From positions 124,001 to 188,000 of the forward strand of contig NW_017264201.1 in assembly GCF_001619985.1 (NCBI RefSeq): DNA of 64,000 nucleotides. The letters run 5' to 3'. The stretch is from Xylona heveae TC161. Lineage: Eukaryota; Ascomycota; Xylonomycetes; Xylonales; Xylonaceae. Positions 57,954 to 64,000 of this stretch are shown here, piece by piece. Every line of letters starts with the position of its first letter. The first letter of the stretch is position 1. Position numbers and translations under genes: made by a program. The notes under the pieces are model-generated. The model had not been told where the DNA came from. It worked only from the letters and a program-made list of their open reading frames with translations, and did not search any database.

Positions 57954-58591
57954 ATACCTTCTAACAAAGACCGGCTGTACATTGCGCTTTATGCTCGAGG
58001 TGGAGCACCCACGATGCCGGGTGCAGAAGATACGTAAGTATAGCAGCCTAGAGTACGATTATTCCGAAAATGGACTGCAATCATCTCGAAAAGCAATCTG
58101 ATGCAGTCGACACTAATACTTATTCATATAGATACCACTGGGCTATCATAACGGGACCCAAAACCGAAGTCGAAGATGGGCGAGGCATGCGGTATCATGC
58201 CAAAGAGCGGCCGAGCGGTCCAGGCAAAATGGAGTGGTTCTTTGAAGAGCGCGAGGTGCCGCTTGCCGCCACCAACATGCTGCTTGTCCGGGTCATGATT
58301 GGCAAGGTCGAGAAGCGCGATCGGCTTATAAATATTCTGCGGAGTGTGCCTATTCGACAAAACGTCCAGGGTTGGAATTGCGTGTGGTGGGTGAAGGAGG
58401 CTTTGGAGCTGCTCAGGGCTGATGGGAAAGCGCTGGGAACGAGCATACTTGAATGGAAATCCGTTAGGGATTGCGCAATGGCATACTGTCAGGCGAAAAA
58501 GGACAAGCATCGCTTCGATGGCAAGGTCAAATATGACATGACAAAGGCTGCCACCTTTGACTTGATTGAGGGAAAGGAGACAATACCCTGA
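57954..58591 (+). pseudogene. Fungal DUF6914-like protein; start codon appears to be ATA
   Basis: Two exons, 57954-58033 and 58132-58591, would give 179 residues (GTAAGT donor, CACTAAT branch, ATATAG acceptor). The conserved head of this fungal family, of the form DRLYIALYARGGAPTMPGAE, is present in exon 1, and YHWAIITGPKTE follows the junction. The codon where the family's usual Met-Pro start falls is ATA (57954-57956, then CCT TCT), and an in-frame TAA lies further upstream, so no ATG precedes the conserved head. The next ATG, 58014, would remove about 20 residues including the LYIALYARGG strand. Either the start was lost (recent pseudogene), initiation occurs at the downstream ATG or a non-AUG codon, or an upstream exon is missed. 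The family number is from memory. Confidence 0.6.
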
Positions 58592-58686
58592 GAGTCAGAA
58601 GGAGCGACAGAGACTCGGGCCTGTAATCTGTCACATTAGCTCGGGGAAAAACACAACCAAGTTCGATTTTCCCTTACTATTGATGC

Positions 58687-59556
58687 TCAAAAATCGCCAA
58701 AATATTTTAGTCTAATCTGCTCCATAGCCAATTCTCTAGGCATTGCATCAAGGAAATTATCGATTTCCTCGCGCCAGAAATAATTCTGCGGATTGACCTG
58801 CCATGCCGTCGTATACTCCCAATAGTGAGGAAACCACCCGGCCGTTTCCCAGTCGATAATTCCGACAACGTCGTCTCCTCGTGCGAGGATGTTTAGGCTG
58901 CTTAAATCACCATGAGTGAAGACTGGAGGCGGCCAAGGCCCATTGTGCATTTCTATAAGCTGGCTTATCTCGGGGAAATGGTCAGGGTGCGGCTCCAGAC
59001 CACCATGGAGATATTTGTGGAAATCATGAATCGTATCAAAAGGGCCAAATTTCAGTGAGGGGCCCGGGAGTCGACAGTCATAAATAGCGCCCCCATCCAC
59101 GTCTGAGACGCCCGGGCCTGGAGGTGAGATGGCACGCATCTGCTTCACCATCCTCTTCAGTTGAGCATAGATCTTCGCTTTGGACTCGGGCGAGCGAGAC
59201 ACCCAATTATGGCCGATGTGCTCGCCCCGTATTCTGTCCATTACTATATATGTGCAACCGTTGCGAACGAATGAGCAACGAACTCTAGGTGTCGGGATGG
59301 ACGTGTTGCGAGCCACAAATTCCATTGCCGAAGCTTCGGATAGGTTTATCAGAGGCCCATATTTGACACATAGTCGTTTGGTAAGCAGCAGGACCCGACC
59401 GCGTTGAGGACGAAAGTGCTTGAGAATGGCTATGGTGGCAAGAGTGGAGAACCGACGAAAGCGTGTAGCCTTGATCGGTTTTGACAAGCCAGCGTGTGGC
59501 GATGAAGCAGAGTCTTGGAGAGCGCTGTTTTCCTTGCTGTGGTGGAATATTCGCAT
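58687..59556 (-). CDS. Aminoglycoside phosphotransferase (APH)-family kinase-like protein
   Basis: A single exon of 289 residues runs from ATG 59556 (MRIFHHSKENSALQD) to TAG 58687. The APH fold is recognised by the Brenner-type loop FTHGDLSSLNILARGDD (catalytic Asp in HGDL, Asn in the same loop) and the metal-binding IIDWETAGWFPHYWEY. The N-lobe carries LLLTKRLCVKYG (nucleotide-site Lys) and the helix-C equivalent EASAMEFVA, then TPRVRCSFVRNGCTYIVMDR. Such genes are numerous in fungal genomes; substrates are generally unknown and true aminoglycoside resistance is not implied. The gene is convergent with the DUF6914-like gene, 95 bp apart. Confidence 0.88.
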   Translation of the reverse strand: MRIFHHSKENSALQDSASSPHAGLSKPIKATRFRRFSTLATIAILKHFRPQRGRVLLLTKRLCVKYGPLINLSEASAMEFVARNTSIPTPRVRCSFVRNGCTYIVMDRIRGEHIGHNWVSRSPESKAKIYAQLKRMVKQMRAISPPGPGVSDVDGGAIYDCRLPGPSLKFGPFDTIHDFHKYLHGGLEPHPDHFPEISQLIEMHNGPWPPPVFTHGDLSSLNILARGDDVVGIIDWETAGWFPHYWEYTTAWQVNPQNYFWREEIDNFLDAMPRELAMEQIRLKYFGDF

Positions 59557-60154
59557 AGTGAAACGCCCCCCAGGGAAGTTACAGAGCGTTAACAAGGAGC
59601 GAGGGGTCCAACGGGCGGGCCTTCATGCATCGAGGCATAGTGGATGAGTTTCATCGGCCAGGAGCTTGACAGCATATTATATTTATAGATCAATTTTGGC
59701 GCCTTGCAACAACAAAAGTCTCCCAGGGTCCACAGTCTTGTCCAGTCTCGATCCGCAAATGATAGACGCCGAACAGGGTGACGGCGCTTGATGCGGCAAC
59801 GCTATCGATGAAGCGAGTTGACAGGACATTGTATGGCCGAGTAGACTTTGTAGATATGCAGACAATCAGACACCAATAGCATCATGTGAATAAGCGCTCT
59901 TTGAAGAGTCTTACCCGGGGACTTTAGTCTTTTTTAGGAAATATTGCCGCCTAAATCGCAGCGAACTGGGTAATGTTCTCTGGCTGAGCACAAAAACTTT
60001 GCTGAGGAATAACGGTATGGTCTCGAAGCTTTCTTATTTAAAGTAACTCAAGCTTTAACCACGATGCCAAGGATATATGAAAATACAATCCATCCTTGTC
60101 AAATATATATAACATTGACCGAGCATTACGTGTTGCATTTACTCCTTACCATTT
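59557..60154. other. Intergenic
   Basis: Promoter of the APH-family gene, then AT-rich sequence. No gene is seen. Confidence 0.45.
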
Positions 60155-60313
60155 CTAAAACTCCAGTTGTCTCATGAGGCAATATCCCGCAAAGAAACCC
60201 ACGGAAACCAATACACCACCTTGTATTCCTCCCCTCTTTTTCTCTTGTTCAGCAAAATCAGCGAAGATCCTCGTACCATATCCGGGGCGCTCCTCAAATT
60301 TGTTACCTGTCAT
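60155..60313 (-). CDS. Possible 52-residue membrane protein
   Basis: From ATG 60313 (MTGNKFEERPGYGTRIF) to 60155 the minus strand encodes a short charged segment (DFAEQEKKRGG) and one hydrophobic helix (GGVLVSVGFFAGYCLMRQL). The layout resembles small mitochondrial or ER membrane proteins, but no family is recognised and an upstream exon is possible. It could be spurious. Confidence 0.33.
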   Translation of the reverse strand: MTGNKFEERPGYGTRIFADFAEQEKKRGGIQGGVLVSVGFFAGYCLMRQLEF

Positions 60314-61081
60314 GAGAACGAACAAGGAAATGATGCTCTGAGCAACAAAACAGGAAACCAAAAACGTGCCGTGAGCTGGAACATATGTTGTATGATACTA
60401 CGGGATTCCCTTGCTGTAAATTATAACAGATACTGTACCCAAAAAAAAAAAAAAAAAAAAAAAAACCAGATGATGGTGGTGATAGGTGACACAAAATCAG
60501 TTATCATTAGTCAGTCGTTAGAGTAATGTACAAATATTACTTTGGTTGTCTCTCAAGGCAGCAGTGAATGAAAATAGAAGGTGCGAGGGGTCATCCATGT
60601 CACTATGAATCATTTGAAGGGGCGTATCGCTCTTGCCCACAAGGTGTTTTGCAAATACACGCTAGTAATACAGACCAGAAAGCAGTACTTGAATCTGTCA
60701 TGATTGGTAGGAGCACTGTTGTCTTCTTGCGTGTTCACTTCTCTCGTGTCATCTTGGTTTTCTTCTTCACCTCCTCTCATCACGCTTCGCCCACGACTGT
60801 GTCCAGGTATAAGTAAAGCTTTCTTTCCGCTCTGGACGTCTGGTAGATGTCAAAGTTCAAGACAAGAGAAGATAACCATTACGCACTCAAGAGGCAAAGG
60901 TAAGTCATGTCTATGGATCTCAAGATATGTTGATGGGCTGATTTTGGACTCAGAGTCTCAGATTACTCTCATCTTCTACCGCACTCTCACCAGTGATATT
61001 CTCCCGTCACTTCTTTTTCTCTTTTCCTACGACAAAAATTCGGAACATCTGTCGCTTTGTGTGTCGTTTTTTCCAATCAAG
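60314..61081. other. Intergenic with poly-A tract
   Basis: Contains 25 consecutive A at 60441-60465. The last 150 bp are C/T-rich, as expected for the leader of the gene at 61082. No gene is supported. Confidence 0.5.
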
Positions 61082-61741
61082 ATGCCCCCAATCCCTCTAG
61101 ACCGTCTCAAGGACCTGGTTGCCGACGTTGGTCGAAAGTTGGACTCTATGCACATCGACTACGCTATAATGGGGGGTGCAGCTGTCTGCCTTATTACTCA
61201 AGACACCACACGTGTCACCGAAGACTTAGACTTGGTTATCCAAGTCGACGAGCGTGAGATAACGGCCGACCGCTTGACGTCAGAGTTCCTTCAGAGATGG
61301 CCCGAAGTTTTCTTTCCCATCAATCAGTTTGGCCATATCATCCCGGCCTACAAAATTAGCATTGAAGATATGGGAGACCAGCTTGTTTAGTTGGAAGTTT
61401 TCGATCATCTCAGCTGGCCAGAGCGACCACAATACAATCTCCCTTCCACCTCTCGAAACACCATCAACGTAAACGGCCACCAGGTGAAGACTTTTAGCGC
61501 CAGTTGGATCTTCCGCGAGAAGGTCCTTGCCCACCACCAACGTTTTCACACAAGCAAGAGACCATACGACTTCGCGGATATTCTTAGGATGATTGATCTG
61601 TTGGAGCCCGGGCAACCGGAACTCAATTTTGAGGGCAATCCACAGCTGGAAGAGGCACTCTTGACACTTCTCCGCGTGCGACCTCACTTGCGAGGGGAGT
61701 TGAAGGGACTGGTCAAATGTACAGCAGTCTTTGGCAATTAG
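61082..61741 (+). pseudogene. Nucleotidyltransferase-fold protein gene, interrupted
   Basis: The frame beginning at ATG 61082 (MPPIPLDRLKDLVADVG) matches a nucleotidyltransferase-fold protein over about 220 codons. YAIMGGAAVCLI carries the GG turn, DLDLVIQ the DxD-type metal motif, and the second half has KTFSASWIFREKVLAHHQR and KRPYDFADILRMIDLL, as in related proteins where a Lys/Arg-rich helix contacts the substrate. The coding region looks whole in extent but broken about once, so it is annotated as a probable pseudogene. The break could also be a sequencing error. Such genes are scattered in fungal genomes with unknown substrates. It is convergent with the gene at 62043-63022, which seems to share the fold. 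Confidence 0.6.
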
Positions 61742-62042
61742 TGAGTGCTGGTGCTCTTCTCTACTCTTGATGATTGCTAACTCAGCGATTTGAATAGAAA
61801 TAAACCGAATTCATGCCGTCAGGTCTCCGAGGCCATCACTGATTTTTTTTTTTTCCTTGCGCATTTTTCTTTATTTCTTTTTGCTCTTGCTTTTGAGACG
61901 CTTCAGAAGATTTTACAATGGCAGTGTTACTAAAATGACTCTATATACTTTTAGAAAATGAAATTCCTGACGGATTGTCTGCATTTTGATTATTGAGTTA
62001 TTTTTAACTAAGTACATGACGCCCTCGTATTTCGATACGCTA
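61742..62042. other. Intergenic between convergent genes
   Basis: T-rich 3' flanks. No gene is seen. Confidence 0.5.
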
Positions 62043-63022
62043 TCAATTTTCTTTGCCATGCATACGAGGCATTTCGTTCTCTTTCAGCTTTTTGCCCGTC
62101 ATGTCATAGGCAAACTCCTTTCCTGATCCAAGTCGCTTTGCTACTCGACGATCCAGAGTTCCGTAGCGCTCCTCCCAATCTTTACCGAAATTCTTGCTGT
62201 ACCATGTCACTACATGCTTATTCTTGCAATGATCAAGAGCATCTTTCTGAACATCCAAGTACCCGACAACCAGAGCGACCCACGATCTCAGCACCTCGTC
62301 CCAAGATGAGAAATAATCTTCGTAGACATTGAAATCTCCTCGGACCCTCTTTATCTCATCGACGGCAGCCGTAACAAAGCTCTCCACTATAGCTGATTCT
62401 CGCGGATAGAATGAATTATCAAAGACATCGTAACCATGGTAATTGTAAAGTTTCCCAGCACCTTGAAGGGCATTATCGATAGCAAGATTTTGTTGCCCGG
62501 CATTATCGGTGCGTCCTTCCTTGGTATGAGCAACCGCAGGTGCAGTATTCAATGGTAGAGGCGGTAGCGGTAGATGGGCAAACGAGTTTGGAACTAGAAA
62601 GATGCGTTCGCTGCGGAAAGACTGAAAGTGCTCTGGATACTCAAAAACTCGGGAGACACCATCGAGACTCTTGTAGCCAGCATTTATTCTGTCTATCGCA
62701 CGCTGAGGATCACGAAGCGTTTGTAAGACTTCAGGAGCTGGCGTGCGTCTAGGGGTTGATGGTGGGAATCCCGCATCTACGAGTTTTTGTACCGCTGAAT
62801 CGAAGTCTTCATCGCGAACAACTATGTGAGGGTGCTAGGGATAGAATCAGTATTAGGGCCCTAATAAAATAGGATGATAGGCTATCTTACACCGAGTAGC
62901 GTCGGAGTGCCGAGATAGCCAATTGCGGGTTGCCCCCAGACAAAGGCGGGTATGGGTTTCAGAGCATTGGTGACGTCTGACACTGCTCTAATCGGTTCTG
63001 TCATTCGTGGATGTCTGAACAT
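62043..63022 (-). CDS. Hypothetical protein, possible degenerate nucleotidyltransferase fold
   Basis: Two exons on the minus strand, 63022-62891 and 62834-62043, give 307 residues (GTAAGA donor, phase 0, CCTAG acceptor). The head reads IPAFVWGQPAIGYLGTPTLL and GHPHIVVRDEDFDSAVQKLV DAGF; its pattern (small residue turn, then x-P-x-x-x-hydrophobic, then a long helix) is that of a nucleotidyltransferase fold, but the DxD motif is replaced by HPH, so it would be catalytically inactive. The remainder has NYHGYDVFDNSFYPRESA, RSWVALVVGYLDVQKDALDH and VVTWYSKNFGKDWEERYG, which I do not recognise. The fold assignment is inference; the gene structure itself is well supported. Confidence 0.68.
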
Positions 63023-64000
63023 TTTGTGGCGGTAATATTTGCAATCTCTTGAGGAGTACGTTCTCTATGCTTGGATTTTTAGAAAGAATAATTAGACGAA
63101 GTGAGAAAGGAGAATCCGCTTTTGTGGAGGAGATGAAGTCGCGGAATTATTTCAACGAAGGGACAGGAAGGTGAGATAGAATTGAGTTGATGCTGGGGTG
63201 CGCTTTATACTAGTACTAGCATACCCGAATTATATCTTAGCGTTGGTAAATCACTTAAGCGAAGGACACCCCGCATTGTTCGCCACACGTCAAAACCATA
63301 CCTGATACAGTACAAGAACCATTGTCCCGTGTAGACTGTAAACAGAGAACAATGACTGAAATGGTGTAGAAAAAGACCACGACAATTAAGCCCAGATTGT
63401 ATGCTGGATATCAATTATAACCAGTTATCTGGCTCCACCTACCTGAAGTTGTCACGAGTCTATGACAGTAAACACGAGATTGAGAAATGTTTGGACGAGA
63501 GATACCTGTCCAAGCAGATCTGAAGGGGAGGAAAAAGTATTACGCCCGTCTACAATACTATACTGCGGAACTCTTGCCCAGTAACCAAGTTCTCGATAAG
63601 TTCAAAGGTGGAGCGAGATAAACCAGATAGCATCAGAGGAGTGAATCGACGTCATAAAATTAATAGGAATATATATAAATGAGAGAGATATTTCGCGCTC
63701 GAGGGTGTGAGAAAGGCTTGACGGCGTTGCCGGTCTGCAGATCTGCGAGACTGAGACTAGGGAAGAATGAGAAAAGAAAAAAGGGGGCGTGCTTGCTCAA
63801 GACAAAAGAGAAACGCGCGCTGGACGATACAAAAGGAAAAAATCGGCTGACAAGAGAAAGTGGCTACATATACCAGTTTTACGCACTGTACGTTACGTAC
63901 GAGAAAGCAGAGAAGAAAATGAGATACAATGGTCCAGTAGATAAGTAGTAGAGATACCGTAGGTAGAGAGAACGATAGTAAGAAAAGAAAATAAAAGGGG
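63023..64000. other. Right-edge region, purine-rich
   Basis: Upstream side of the gene at 63022. From about 63650 the plus strand is G/A-rich, as the leader of a minus-strand gene outside a window edge might be, but the nearest start is at 63022. No gene is supported. Confidence 0.4.

Noticed and set aside
58687-59556. Reading the APH-family gene as an antibiotic-resistance gene
   Set aside because: Fungal APH-fold genes are numerous, and nothing here indicates aminoglycoside as substrate.

Overview
The window reads as nuclear DNA of a filamentous ascomycete, most likely Eurotiomycetes (Aspergillus/Penicillium-like; inferred from gene content and style, not from a search). Genes are spaced on both strands. 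They carry short introns of about 50-150 bp with GTAAGT/GTGAGT/GTATGT-type donors, CTAAC/CTGAC branch points and TAG/CAG acceptors, and their leaders are CT-rich. Exon models below were built by hand, and in every multi-exon gene the reading frame closes across all junctions. There is no operon, CRISPR array or recognisable rRNA/tRNA gene.

Region 1 (1-20 kb) is the unusual part. At least seven, probably eight, genes encode divergent paralogues with one layout: an N-terminal three-helix Myb/HTH-like domain of about 50 residues, then a basic, low-complexity, nuclear-looking tail, often with psi-K-x-E (SUMO-type) motifs. They lie at 2668-3395 (+), 3940-4791 (-), 5951-6611 (-), 7658-8352 (+), 9041-10001 (+), 10781-11587 (+), 12456-13466 (+) and, much longer, 17758-20003 (+). 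The left-edge fragment 2-304 has the same kind of C-terminus. Four of them share an intron at the same aligned site and phase. A Zn2Cys6-like protein gene (13902-15142) and a solo LTR with an intact target duplication (15222-15735) sit inside the cluster.

Region 2 (20.7-29 kb) holds housekeeping genes: mitochondrial chaperonin hsp60, cofilin, a GET5-like gene, and the rRNA methyltransferase gene nop2, the last two divergent from a shared 390-bp promoter. Region 3 (29.8-45 kb) has small coiled-coil proteins, a protein with a nine-cysteine ladder, a membrane protein, EMC7, a large chromodomain protein and Rab11.

Region 4 (45-64 kb) is dominated by a 1443-residue protein that joins MATH, a catalytically dead-looking USP fold, MORN repeats and a C-terminal RING. 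After it come a WW-domain protein, a coiled-coil protein, a fungal family gene whose start codon appears to have become ATA, an APH-family kinase-like gene, and two convergent nucleotidyltransferase-fold genes, one interrupted and one with a degenerate active-site motif. A 10-N assembly gap at 53195-53204 is flanked by a duplicated 34-bp sequence.
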